This document shows, in pieces, positions 1-10,556 of a stretch of DNA of 64,000 bases (position 1 is its first letter; each line of letters begins with the position of its first letter). A model generated the notes under the pieces. The model was not told the DNA's origin. It saw nothing but the letters and a program-made list of their open reading frames with translations, and made no database searches. The translations under genes were made by a program, and so were the position numbers. Origin of the DNA: Tetradesmus obliquus (Eukaryota; Chlorophyta; Chlorophyceae; Sphaeropleales; Scenedesmaceae); assembly GCA_030272155.1 (NCBI GenBank), contig CP126194.1, positions 1 to 64,000 on the forward strand. Reading direction: 5' to 3'.

Positions 1-245
1 CCCTAAACCCTAAACCCTAAACCCTAAACCCTAAACCCTAAACCCTAAACCCTAAACCCTAAACCCTAAACCCTAAACCCTAAACCCTAAACCCTAAACC
101 CTAAACCCTAAACCCTAAACCCTAAACCCTAAACCCTAAACCCTAAACCCTAAACCCTAAACCCTAAACCCTAAACCCTAAACCCTAAACCCTAAACCCT
201 AAACCCTAAACCCTAAACCCTAAACCCTAAACCCTAAACCCTAAA
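1..245. repeat. Telomere, perfect (CCCTAAA)n
   Basis: About 34 uninterrupted copies of CCCTAAA run from the first base. The complementary TTTAGGG is the Arabidopsis-type telomere repeat, also used by many green algae. The C-rich strand read 5'->3' inward marks this as the left physical end of a chromosome or contig. Confidence 0.98.
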
Positions 246-450
246 CCTAAACCCTAAAACCTAAAACCTAAACCCTAAACCCTAAACCCTAAACCCTAAA
301 ACCTAAAACCTAAAACCTAAAACCTAAACCCCTAAACCCTAAACCCTAAACCCTAAACCTAAAACCTAAAACTTAAAACCTAAAACCTAAACCCTGAACC
401 TAAAAACTAAGACTAAACCTAAAACCTAAAACCTAACACCTAACACCTAA
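246..450. repeat. Degenerate telomere-proximal repeat zone
   Basis: After the perfect array the repeat decays into mixed units: CCTAAAA heptamers, CCCCTAAA, CCTAAA and single-base variants such as CTTAAAA, CCTGAA and CCTAACA. Decay increases inward, as expected for old telomere repeats no longer refreshed by telomerase. The CCTAAAA units (TTTTAGG on the other strand) resemble the T-rich telomere of Chlamydomonas more than the distal array. Confidence 0.9.
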
Positions 451-475
451 ACCCCGCAACATTGGTAGCTGAGCT

Positions 476-565
476 GACACTTTGGCATAAGCGGTTATCG
501 CGCCGAAGTGGGATCCTGTGGCCCGGGTTCCAACCCAGGTGCGCGCAGTTGGAACAACAAAAAAA
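476..565 (+). repeat. tRNA-like relic or tRNA-derived SINE head
   Basis: A box A-like stretch (TGGCATAAGCGG, 483-494) is followed 43 nt later by a box B-like stretch (GGGTTCCAACC, 526-536), the spacing of an internal Pol III promoter. Box B sits in a near-complete T-arm with one mismatch. No acceptor stem can be paired, so this is not an intact tRNA gene. An A-rich run (about 553-565) follows, as in retroposed tRNA sequences. A second box B-like motif (GAGTTCGAATCC, 602-613) lies 76 nt after the first. Chance resemblance cannot be excluded. Confidence 0.3.
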
Positions 566-613
566 AGTCGTGTCAGGAGTGCCCCTTGCACGCATGGACG
601 CGAGTTCGAATCC

Positions 614-2536
614 GGCATGCCTCCCCCGGATTGCGCCTCGCCAGTGGAAAGTGGAGTACGTGGAACATGCGGGCCGTCGTACGTCCACCAAGAACCTTGC
701 AGGATGCTGTGGTAAGCGTCCCGTCAAGTGGGGGAGAGTGTTGCATATCTCGGGACAACCCCGGTATGAGCACCTGTCGGCAGGCCCCTTTATGGACACC
801 CGCAACAGCCAGAGTGGCGCACCTGGGCCAGCTGGCCAGTAGGGAGCAGCGGTCATTGGGTCAGCGGTTCCGCAGGTGACACAGTAATGACCGCAATAGC
901 GCAGGCAGCAGCAGCAGCAGAAGCACAAAACCTGATGGAAATGACTTTGAATAGCAGTGCTGATGCACATGTATTGGTTTTTGAGCTTGGCCGGACTGCA
1001 TGATCAACAGAACGCCGATGCGCTTGTTGCGGATGGCATGTCAGATTGCTGAGGGAGCCGGACACTTATACGCTGCTGCCAACTGCACATGCAGGTGGAA
1101 GGCAGCAGCAGCGCGGCTGCCGCTATCGAGGCGGAGCCTGCAGCTGGCTAGGCGGCTTGTCCCTGCGGACCCTGCTGCACAGGCTGCGCCAAGTCACATG
1201 GCAGTTTTCAGCATGCTGGTCACATGCCTTTTGGCGACAAGCGGCTAAAAGTGCTGCACATCACCGGCTCGTCAGAGGTTTTAGCTGAGCTTCTGCTGGC
1301 AGTCATTACAAGGTTGTGCTTGGAGCCCTGCAGGCTGGCAGCGCCGTGTTGACGTCGTAGGAATGGCGGGTGCATTGGCCTAGCAAGTGCTGGTGGCAAA
1401 TGTGTGTTTTCATATCAGCGGTGCAGGCGCTAGTGTTGGTCAACTGCCCCCCAGGCGTATGTTTATGTTGCCCATGTAGCAAGATTGCAGGTTTGTCATG
1501 GGCATCACAGTGTCACAACTACTTCGGATGTGCATTGCACATCGCACACTGCCAAACTGTGTTGTCACAGCACGCACAGCTCGCACCACCAACATGCAGC
1601 ACGCTGCAGCAAGTCACATTCAAAGAGTTACAAGGGTTAGGCAGCACCAGAGGCTAGCATCAGTTCCACGCATAAGCCAGCAGGATCATGTGCAGCAGCG
1701 CAGATGCCCGAGACACATAACGCAGCACCAGACGATGGTTTGTAGCCATGCTGTGCAGACAAAGCAGCCATGCATGTGTGTTCTGTGTAATGACAGTATC
1801 CCAGCAATCAACCAAGTAGGTTCCTCCCTTGTACTCCTATTGTTGTGCAGTTACAGAGCGAGCGCACTGCAGCAGTTGCTTGCTCAAAGCTGGCTGCGAT
1901 GTGCTGCCATAATGTCAGCACACCGCCTAGTCTGAGGACTCTAGTGAAACCAAACATGGTAGCTCACACCGAATACTGTGCAATGTGAACTCAGTCATGA
2001 TGCCGCAAGCAGATGCTTCAACAGCACTAGCAGCCCACGATGTCCCACATGCTTGCTGATGGTGGTCAGAACCCCACCGGCTCAGTTCAGATGCATCAAC
2101 CAGTGCCACAGGTTGACAGTCAATGCTCCTGCAAACGTTGTTGGTTTGCCAGCCCAGCCATCGGCAGCATTAAAGCTTTTAAAACCAAGCCAGAATGTTG
2201 TCTGATGTTATAATAAGCAATATGTGTTTGTTGTACACCAATGAAGTGACACAACACACAAAGTGACTCGCTTCTTTCCATCCAGCACTCACCACCATCA
2301 GTGAGCCACACGACAACAAGCGAACCTCGCAAACTATAACTATAATGATCCTGGACATAACCCATATTTGCCACGGCAAATCAATGCATTGCATTCAGCG
2401 ACTGCCGACTGCCAACCAACATCCAATATCAGTCCGCCGACACATAACACCGCCTGCAGTGCAACACTGTCGGCGCTTGCTCAAAAGCACCAACAGCACA
2501 AGATATGTGAGTTGAGCGTGTACGCACATGTGTGCC
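614..2536. other. Subtelomeric spacer, no gene seen
   Basis: Both strands contain only short open frames with composition-driven Ala, Cys, Leu and Gln runs. None shows a recognisable motif or a chain of splice sites in consistent phase. I see no supported gene, RNA or repeat array here. Confidence 0.6.
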
Positions 2537-5500
2537 TCACCAGCCCCCGCCCAGCTCAGCCCACTGCTCCTCCGCAGACTTGCCATGCGCCTCCAGGCAC
2601 GCCAGCTCGTCCATGCTGCGGGCGCCAGGCGGCAGCGAGTGCGTGTCGCACATGTCTGGCGTGCAGCCCTTGAGCACGGCCATGTTGTCGGGGCACAGCC
2701 TGTAGAAGGACTTGGTGTGCATCCAGGTGCAGTCGCCGGCGTGTGGCCCCACCTTCTCCAGCACCAGCGGCACAGCGTTGGGCGGGTTGTACACGCTCAT
2801 GAACTGCGGGCGAGCAGCCAGGAGGGTGTGTGTGGTGCGCACAAGTCAGGTGCACGCATGCAAGGTAAAGCGCAGTGAGGCAATCATGAAGAATAACCAA
2901 GAGGCAGAGGCAGCAGCAGCAGCACCACCATCACCACCACAACCACCAACGGTTTCAAGATCTGCTACAGAGACTTTTGTGATACTACACCACAGTTTTG
3001 CGCGCAGTCCATGACAGTGTACTGGCCAAAGTGACGCTTAGCAACAACACAGCGAACTGATCCTGCAAGTGAATGCAAGATCCTGCCCCCAAAGTTGCGC
3101 TGCATCATCTGTGGTGTGAGTTGTAGCTGCAGCAAGCTGACAGCTACTCGCCCCACAGGTCTGCCTCACCTGGTCCACCGACCAATGGAACCTGCAGCAT
3201 CAAAGCAAGGAGAGCACGCAGCAGAAACAGCAACAGGCGATTGTGAGCAGCATCAGACTTTTCGAAGCAGGTAGCTGGCAGACAGAGAATACCATGTGCT
3301 ATTTGTATATGCGGCAGGCAGCATTTAAGCTTCTCGTGGTTGGACGGGCTGAGCACTGCTGCTGGGTGCCATGCATGCTTGCACACAATGCCGACAAACA
3401 AGACCATCACCCAAACGCAGCACTTGCACCACTGCATCACACGGTGCCATGTAACTGCATCACCTCACCATCTCATGAGGAAGATGCGGCAGGCAGCATT
3501 TAAGCTTCTCGTGGTTGGACGGGCTGAGCACTGCTGCTGGGTGCCATGCATGCTTGCACACAATGCCGACAAACAAGACCATCACCCAAACGCAGCACTT
3601 GCACCACTGCATCACACGGTGCCATGTAACTGCATCACCTCACCATCTCATGAGGAAGATGCGCAGCGCCAGCCCATGCGTGACCAGCACCAGGCTGGTG
3701 CTGTTGGCAAAGCGGCCCGCGTTGATGTCGCGGATGAGGTGGTCGGTGAACACGGTGATGCGGTCGTACACGTCCGCGCCTGACTCGCCGTTAGGGAACC
3801 TGCGGCACGCAGAAGTTTGCAGCACGTGGTGGGACGCCACGGGCAGGAAACTTCAGCGTGCAAGCAAGAATGGTGCCGTGTGACGCTGCATACACTCCTG
3901 CCTTGCGACATCAACAAATCGCGCCGCTCAACTCAAGGCCCCATCATGCTACGAGCCTGGCCGCCGCACCTGTAGAAGAAGCGGCCGTAGCGCAGGCGCT
4001 CCGCCTTCTCGCGCTGCTTGCCCTCTGCGTCCTGGAAGTTGCCAAAGTCCTGCTCGCGCAGCTGCACCTCCTCCTGCACGCCCGCCACCTGTGAGCTGGC
4101 AAAGGCATCCCTGGCATGAGCAGCAGTACAAGAATAACAGCAGGGTTATCAGCAGGTTAAACTTGCATAGAGTACACACTCAAAGTGGAGCTTGCAAAGC
4201 AACCTTGCAGCTTACAAACACACACTCAATTGCTTCAATTCTGGCAGGAGACACAAAAGCCCATGGCAGAATTCTTGTGAAACACACACAACTTCACAAC
4301 CGACACAGCCCAACCTCAACTGGCCTCCGCATTCAACATTCACGCAGCCCTCACCGGATGCCCATGCAGGTCTGTAAGCTGCGCTTGTAGGGCGAGCTGT
4401 AGAAGAACAGCTTGTAGTTGGTGCCCTTGGCCGCCTCCATGTGTCGCCGGATGGCCTGCCCAGCCTCCTGCGCCTGGCGGCAGCCCAAGGCAGTCTGCGC
4501 GCGGTGCACCAACGGCAAGGGGGTGACAGAGTCAGACAACATGACATGCACTGCCAAGAGTTTCACACCGTTATTACTGCGTTAAAGCAACACATTGGCT
4601 GGGGACAACATACAGTGGGTTGCGCGCGAGAAGATAGTACTCCACAAGTTCCAGCAGCAAGCGCAGCAGGCATATGTGCCATCACGCAGCTGCTGCCTAC
4701 CAGTGCAGTAACGCGCAGAGCTGAGCTGCTGATGATCTGCATGGAAGCCTGGCCATCAAGCGCAAGCTGACGGCAGGAAAGTTGCAAATCTGCTGTGTGA
4801 CACTGCCAACGCTGCCGAAGCCAGCTGAAGGGACCATGCACATGGCGCTGCAGCAGCGCTGCTGCTGGTGCTAGCACCTGACGCCTGCAGCTGCTGCACT
4901 TTGCTTGTCACTCACCAGAGGCACCTGCGGGTCAGGGATGTATGTGTAGGCGTCGCAGTCTACATTGCCCTCAGACTGGGCGTGGCGCACCAAGATGATG
5001 CGGTCGGGCAGCACGCGCACATCTGCAGGAATGGCACCCCTGCAGGTGCACAGCAGCAGCAGGGACGCGCTTGGCTTGGCAGAGTGGAGACACAAGTGCT
5101 TACATTACTGTCACTGTGCCTGCAATATGTGCAGCTGCCAGATACGCATCGATGGTCATGCATTGCGCACCCAGCCGCCTGCATGCTGTTCACCGCTGCT
5201 ATGACACCGCACTGTGTACTGCAGGCAACACAAGATGGGTGTGCTGTGACAGCTGCTGAACTGGCTGACGGCTGGCAGCTGCCTGCAGCCTGATGCAGCC
5301 ATGCAAACACCCGCTACAGCCAATAACCTGCCACTTGCCACAGCTACAAGTAGCACTACATGCCACACCACAGCTTGCTGCTGGCACATGACACCGCAGC
5401 TGCTTGACATCAAAACCACACTGCTGGCCCCTGTTGCTGGCCCCTGACTTAGCGCTGCAGCAACAGCAACATGAGCAGCTGCCTTCCGTCAAAGCCGTGC

Positions 5501-6054
5501 CGTGCTGCTGTGCACCTCAGGCGTGCCCACCTGCTGGTGCTGTGGAACTGCGCGTCAAACAGCCCCAGTAGCCGCCTGTCGCCGTATGCAGCACGCTGCG
5601 CGTCAAAGGGCCGTATGCTGGGGTCCCACCAGCCACCCTGTGAGCCACCAGACAGCTGCTGCTGCTGGTCCTGCTGCTGCTGGGTCAGCTGCTGCACAGT
5701 ACTCTGCAGCTGCTGAATGGTTGCCTGCTGTTGGGCCAGGCTTTGCTGCTGCTGCTGTACCAGTGACGATAGGTCATGCACACTGCGCTGCAGCTGCTGC
5801 ACCTCATCGCCAGCACTGCTGCCCGGCCGCTGGTGGTGCAGCAGCTCAGTGGGACTGTGCAGTTCCAGCGTCTGCCTGGCACTGTGGCTGCTACTGCTGG
5901 TGCTACTGCTGCGTGGTGTTGTCCTGCTGCTGACCCTGACTGAGGGTTGCTTGGATGGAGCCAGCAAGCTGCACCGGCTCGGTAGCCGTGATGCAGTCAA
6001 TGACGTGTGCAAACATAATGTTTTTTGCCCGCGGTGCAGGCTGCTGCTGTGCAT
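2537..6054 (-). CDS. Histidine phosphatase / phosphoglycerate mutase-like protein (plant AT74 type)
   Basis: Seven exons on the minus strand: 6054-5531, 5039-4916, 4494-4355, 4095-3970, 3799-3644, 3191-3170 and 2803-2537, giving 452 codons plus TGA with every splice phase consistent. Exon 1 encodes an N-terminal extension rich in Ser/Arg, then Gln-rich coiled coil (about residues 70-140); it could be an organelle-targeting sequence. Exon 2 carries the catalytic RHG-type motif IILVRHAQSEGN (His about 194). Exons 3-5 carry the family segments REQDFGNFQ and FPNGESGADVYDR, and the second catalytic His in LVTHG (about 346). The fold and the two histidines indicate a histidine-phosphatase superfamily enzyme. 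The order matches plant AT74/AT74H proteins, so phosphoglycerate mutase activity itself is not implied. Exon 6 is only 22 nt. The stop overlaps a possible donor (G|GTGAGG, about 2540), so a further exon is possible. Confidence 0.88.
3309..3663. repeat. 175-bp perfect tandem duplication
   Basis: Bases 3309-3483 and 3484-3658 are identical, and ATGCG occurs at both unit starts and again at 3659-3663, suggesting microhomology-mediated duplication. The duplicated block covers the last bases of exon 5 of the PGAM-like gene, its 5' splice site and the adjoining intron. No mismatch between copies implies a recent event. Confidence 0.97.
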
Positions 6055-6514
6055 GGTGGGCTGAGGGCCGGGAGAGCCCTGCTTGTAAAACTACTTCGCT
6101 CGAGTCTTAGAACATAGTTAAGTAGTCGAACACGAGAAACTTAATGCTGTTTATCTTGCAGACACAGCAATCGCAAGCTGCAGCGGTGAGAGTGAAAGTG
6201 CGCTCTTTCATGTAACGTCTGCAAGCCCTTTACCCTGAAAGATAATACTTTCAAGGCAAGAAACAAAGTGGATATTCACCGACACGATGCCGTGCGCGCG
6301 GCAATGCTGAGAAGTGTACAGAGTGTCTCAACTGTCAAATTAGTCAACCTGCTTGTGGTTCTCTTGCATTTCACAAAGCCACGCTGTGAAAAACAAGTAC
6401 CCATCTTTGTGTATTTGTAGTAGACTGCTTTTGCTTCCTTCGCCTACACCGTGCGAAAAGCACCGCCAGCAGTCGACGCAACCAGCAGCAAGTTTACTCC
6501 AGTAGGCCCACACA
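6055..6514. promoter_or_regulatory. Shared upstream region of a divergent gene pair
   Basis: These 460 bp separate the start codons of the minus-strand PGAM-like gene and the plus-strand zinc-finger gene. The interval is less CTG-rich than its surroundings and has no supported coding sequence. It must hold both 5' UTRs and both promoters, or one bidirectional promoter. No TATA-like element stands out. Confidence 0.5.
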
Positions 6515-6924
6515 ATGAAGGGCAAGCCAAAGCATGTTAATCATACATCTGGTGCTGGCCACGGCTCAAGACTGGAGGCAACCGCTGCCGCTGCTGCTGC
6601 TGCTGCTGCTGGGCCTGGGGCTGGGCCTGGCAACGGCATGCGGCGCTGTCAGCTGTGTGGCTGCTATGTGCCAGGCAGCGATGAGTCCTGGCGCACTCAC
6701 ACTACAGGTGACATGACAGCAGGAGCAGCGGCAGCAGCAGCATGCATACTTGCTTGCATGCATGCCTGCATGCTGTCTTCGCCATGCTCCAGGCTAGTGC
6801 TTTACACATGTGCATCTTGGCTATACCTCCTGGGACTCAAAATTGCTTGCCGCGCTGATGGTCAACGCCTGCTATCAATGTAAGCAATGGTTTTGTTGCT
6901 GTACTGCTGTACCTGCTGCTGTAC

Positions 6925-6961
<37 letters not shown>

Positions 6962-8686
6962 GCTCGACTCCGCCCATGTAACAGGCATACGCCACCGCCG
7001 CAATGCCGCCTCGCAGCGTGTGTTTGGCGAGGCCGGGCATGCCGTGGTGTCTGCCTTTGAGCACTTTGACGAGGCAGCACCTGCCACCTACCGTGGCAAG
7101 GACGTAGTGCTGCTGGCAGCGCAGCAGCGCCAGCAGCTTGCAGCGCCAGCCAGCAGCAGCAGGGAATGCAGAGGGCAGCCAGAAACACCGCATGACAGTC
7201 AAGCTACCGTGCTGCAGCAGCTGCAGCGGCAGCTGCGCAAGCACCTGGCCACGCAAGTAGGGTTGGGGTCTGTGTATAACAAGGCAGCAGAGCGGTTCAG
7301 TAGTGAGGCACTGGCAGCAGCGTGGCAGCAGCTGCAAGCCGACGTTGCACAACAGTTACAGCAGCAGCAGCAGCAGCGGCAGAGTGACCAGCAACAGCTG
7401 GCAGAGTGTGAGCTGCGGCTGTCCCTCTCAGAGCCCGCGCAGCTTGCGTGCCTTGCATACCTGCTGCCTGACAGCGTGACGGCACTGGCAGTGACAGGTG
7501 AGCGGCATCAGTGCTGACCATGGCAGCTTTCCTAGGGTGGTGTGTGGTGGCATGTTCACAGAGAGTTTGCATACATGTGGTGGTTGTGTGGAGCTTGGTG
7601 AAACTGTCAAGGATATCCGGTACAGCGCCGCAATACCTAGCTGGCTGCACAACAGCTTTACCCAGCACATTGATTATGCCATGTAACCTTGCTCACCTGC
7701 TTCTGTGCCCTCTGTGCACTTATTGCTGCAGTGCCCTACCAGAGCTACGGCCCTGCGGCCGCCGCTACGTGCGCAGCCATGGCCTGCTTCTGCTGCAGCA
7801 TGTCGCGCCACCACAACCTGCGGGCGCTGCGCCTGGCCTTTAGCAGCGACCAGTACAGCGCCATCCTGCGGCAGGGCGGCGCCAGCCTGGCAAGGTTGCC
7901 GGAGCTGTGGGGCAAGGTGCTGGGCGCCCTCAGTGACGCCATGCAGGTGAGGGGCTGCTGGGGGGCAGGAGGGGCAGCGCAGGGCATGGCCGCTGCTGTC
8001 ATGATGTGAGCGGGTGGTGCAGCGCCTGCCAGCCACCCAGCCAGCTGCATGTAGATGCCAAGCAGCTGTGCACGTCGGTGGCTTCCAGGCGTCACATACC
8101 CACAGCACATCACCTAGTTACTTGCAGACAGGTGTCGTGTTAATGCAGCTGCTGGATCAGCTGTGCTCAAGCAACTGCTGCGTGGAACCCCTGCACTGTT
8201 GGGGAGGCAGCTGTACCGGAACGAAACTGGATTTTAAAGAACTGGAGGTTGCTGATGGTGGCTGCATCTCTTATTTGTGCGTCCCCTGCTGCCACCCTGC
8301 GCTGTTGCGTGGTGCAGGTCAACTGCAGGCTGCAGCGCCTGGCGCTGGCCGCGTTCCCCTGCCAGTTCCCGCCAGAGGCGCTGGCGGCGCTGCAGACCAG
8401 CCTGGCCGCCTCGCGCCCACGCCTGCGCGCTGCGGTGCTGGCCGCCAGCCACCCCCGCCTAGGCGCTGCCAGCCCGCTGGCGCGCCTGCCGCGTGAGCTG
8501 CTGGCTGCGCTGCTGGCGCGCGCGGTGCCGCGTGAGGGCTGCAGCCTGGCGCTGGAGCTGCCCCAGGGCCTGGCCGGCGACAGCAGCAGCGATGACAGCA
8601 GCAGCGACGACAGCAGCAGCAGTGAAGACAGTGACGACAGTGATGATGAAGATAGTAGCAGCAGCGGCAGCCAGGAAGGAAACTAG
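6515..8686 (+). CDS. U1/matrin-type zinc-finger protein with acidic Ser-rich tail
   Basis: Four exons: 6515-6707, 6985-7497, 7732-7946 and 8318-8686, giving 429 codons plus stop, all phases consistent. The start ATG is in a good context (CACAATGA). After a poly-Ala stretch (about residues 23-32) exon 1 begins a finger CQLCG...W.TH that is completed in exon 2 by GIRHRRNA. The ligands C45, C48, H62 and H68 follow the C-x2-C-x13-H-x5-H spacing of U1-type fingers, which bind RNA or RNP partners. Splicing therefore joins the two halves of the finger. The middle is Gln/Ala-rich and probably helical. The last 45 residues are runs of Ser, Asp and Glu. The specific function is unknown; a nuclear RNA-related role is inference from the finger alone. 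Confidence 0.75.
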
Positions 8687-8715
8687 GACGGCAGCGGGCA
8701 CATCATTGGCGACTG

Positions 8716-8720
8716 TGTAA
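8716..8720 (+). promoter_or_regulatory. Poly(A) signal TGTAA
   Basis: TGTAA, the usual chlorophyte polyadenylation signal, lies 30 nt after the stop codon of the zinc-finger gene. Confidence 0.5.
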
Positions 8721-10132
8721 GCTGCCTATGCCGTCATGATGTGCAACGTCTGCAGCGATGGTTGCAAAAAGGTGTATGCCAGCTGATAAGATGTGTGCTA
8801 TGATGTGTTGAACCCTCCACTTGACTGACATGGCTGTTGTGCAATGCAGCCAGCAGCGTTTTGGGCTGCGCGGTGCTTCGTGTGTCTGTGTTGCAACATC
8901 ATGTTGCGACACAGACACACGCCATTGAATGGGTTTGGCTGCATGCATTTTCGCTCAGGTGCATCTTGCAATTCCAGTGACAATGGTTGTGCCCATAGCA
9001 GCATTGTCAGTGTAACGTGTTTATACAAGTGTCTATATTTATCGCAGCATGCTCTGTTGGTCAATGCAGTTTCTGGCTCCCCTGACTCATGAAGTAGCCC
9101 ATCATGGGCAGCCAGTGGCTGCTACAGCAAGCTGGCTATGGCTGCTGCCATTGCTGCCGGCCACAACTTTTAACGATGCGCAAAAGTCAAGTGGCCCACG
9201 CAGCGGGTGCGTCACATGTAACTGACATGAGGGTTTGAACGTTGAATCCTGTCACCAGGTTATTACACAACATACAACACAGCTCAAAGGCCTGCCACTG
9301 GCAGGCCTGACATTTTGACACGGATCGTGCCACGCAATGGTTGATAACGGTTTGAAAACGTCACTTCCACAGGCAATTGCACTGCGCAGCTGCTGAGGCG
9401 CCTGGTGCCTCAGCATGCAGCTTGACAAGTGGCTCCGCGCATCTAGGCATCTTGCCCGATGGTGAGGCCCTAGAAAGGCACATGGCAGCCGTCACACACC
9501 GTCTAGCTACAGGTGCCCTGGCCACAGTGAACGTGGACGCTCTGGTGCAGGTCATTGACTTGACGCGGCTCAGGCAGCCTGGCAGCCTGATCCTAGGGCT
9601 CAGCCCCGTAGTACGGTGCACTGGCATGCACCACACACGTATGATGCAGCCACTCATCACCACACACATTGTTGAGTTGAATGCCTGCAGGCGCCCGACA
9701 CAAGGCACTGTGCTGCTAGGCTGACCAGCTGCTGGGGGCTGCAGCAACCTGCCCGGAGGTGGCCAGGGAGTCGCCACGTACAGGGGCATAGCGCTATGCT
9801 AGCATGTGCTGCATACAATGCAAGCCTTGCATAATGACGTAATAGATCCCACATTCAACAAGCATATTTGGGGGCCATGCCACCCATGCCGTATGAGATG
9901 ATAATGGGCCTTACCATTTTAGCCATACAACGAATGTGGCGGCAGCCCTGCCATTGCTCAAACACTTGCCGTCGATGAACGTATGGATCAGCAACACACC
10001 ATCCAAGCAGACAGTGTGTTCCTGACAATGATATTCAACACAAACAAACGGCCGGGTGTATTCAAAGCTGCATCATTTGTTCTTCATGCAACAGTCATCA
10101 CCAGCCGCTGCATTGCACCAACAATAAGGGCC
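8721..10132. other. Intergenic, no supported gene
   Basis: Contains 3'-flanking sequence of the zinc-finger gene. Opposed open frames around 9361-9789 show no family motif or splice signals, so I do not call a gene. A perfect 9-bp stem with a 3-nt loop occurs at 9288-9308. Confidence 0.5.
9288..9308. repeat. Perfect 9-bp hairpin
   Basis: AGGCCTGCC, loop ACT, GGCAGGCCT. It stands alone in non-coding sequence. It might mark a transcript end or be a chance palindrome. Confidence 0.5.
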
Positions 10133-10471
10133 TCAGCAGTTCCTGCACCACTCGTACAGGCCAGCACATTTTGCACTCATGTCCGCGGTGCACTCGGCAG
10201 GGTACAGCGCCGTGAAGCTGAACCTTCCCACGTCAGTGAGGCCAAGCATGGCCTTGGCGCCGTCCTTGACACGCGTGGCAGTGCATGTGCAGCTGGCGAT
10301 GTTGCACTGCACCGTGAACACGCCGCTGGGCACGCTGCTGTCAAACGCCTTGCACAGCGCGGGGCACTGCTGCGCGTTGCGGTACTTCTGCACCGCCAGC
10401 CTGTAGCCGTTGCGGAAGTGGGTGTTGACCTGAGTAGCGTACTGTGTGCATTTGCGCTGCTGTGCTGCCAT
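10133..10471 (-). CDS. Small cysteine-rich protein, function unknown
   Basis: From the first in-frame ATG the frame encodes 112 residues ending EWCRNC and a stop. It has ten cysteines, many in close spacing (QQCPALCKAF, NIASCTCTATR, PAECTADMSAKCAGLYEWC), a pattern typical of secreted or lumenal disulfide-bonded domains. The open frame extends upstream without an ATG through a poly-Ser stretch to about 10556, where CACAG|G could be an acceptor, so an upstream exon with a signal peptide is likely but not identified. I do not recognise the family. Third-position GC and non-repetitive content make it look coding, unlike its surroundings. Confidence 0.5.
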   Translation of the reverse strand: MAAQQRKCTQYATQVNTHFRNGYRLAVQKYRNAQQCPALCKAFDSSVPSGVFTVQCNIASCTCTATRVKDGAKAMLGLTDVGRFSFTALYPAECTADMSAKCAGLYEWCRNC

Positions 10472-10556
10472 CAGCTGCCGCACAGCGCCCGCTGCGCTGG
10501 CACCACTGCTGCTGCTGCTGCTGCTGCTACTTCTGCTGCTGCTGATGTCTTGTTGC

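Noticed and set aside
440-970. Long open frames on both strands just after the telomere
   Set aside because: They overlap each other and the tRNA-like relic, have biased composition and match no family.
5502-6064. Plus-strand frames opposite PGAM-like ex 1
   Set aside because: They are Cys/Ala-rich shadows of the minus-strand exon that encodes the N-terminal coiled coil.
9361-9789. Opposed frames of 115-142 codons
   Set aside because: No start context, domain or splice signals; both strands open at once suggests composition only.
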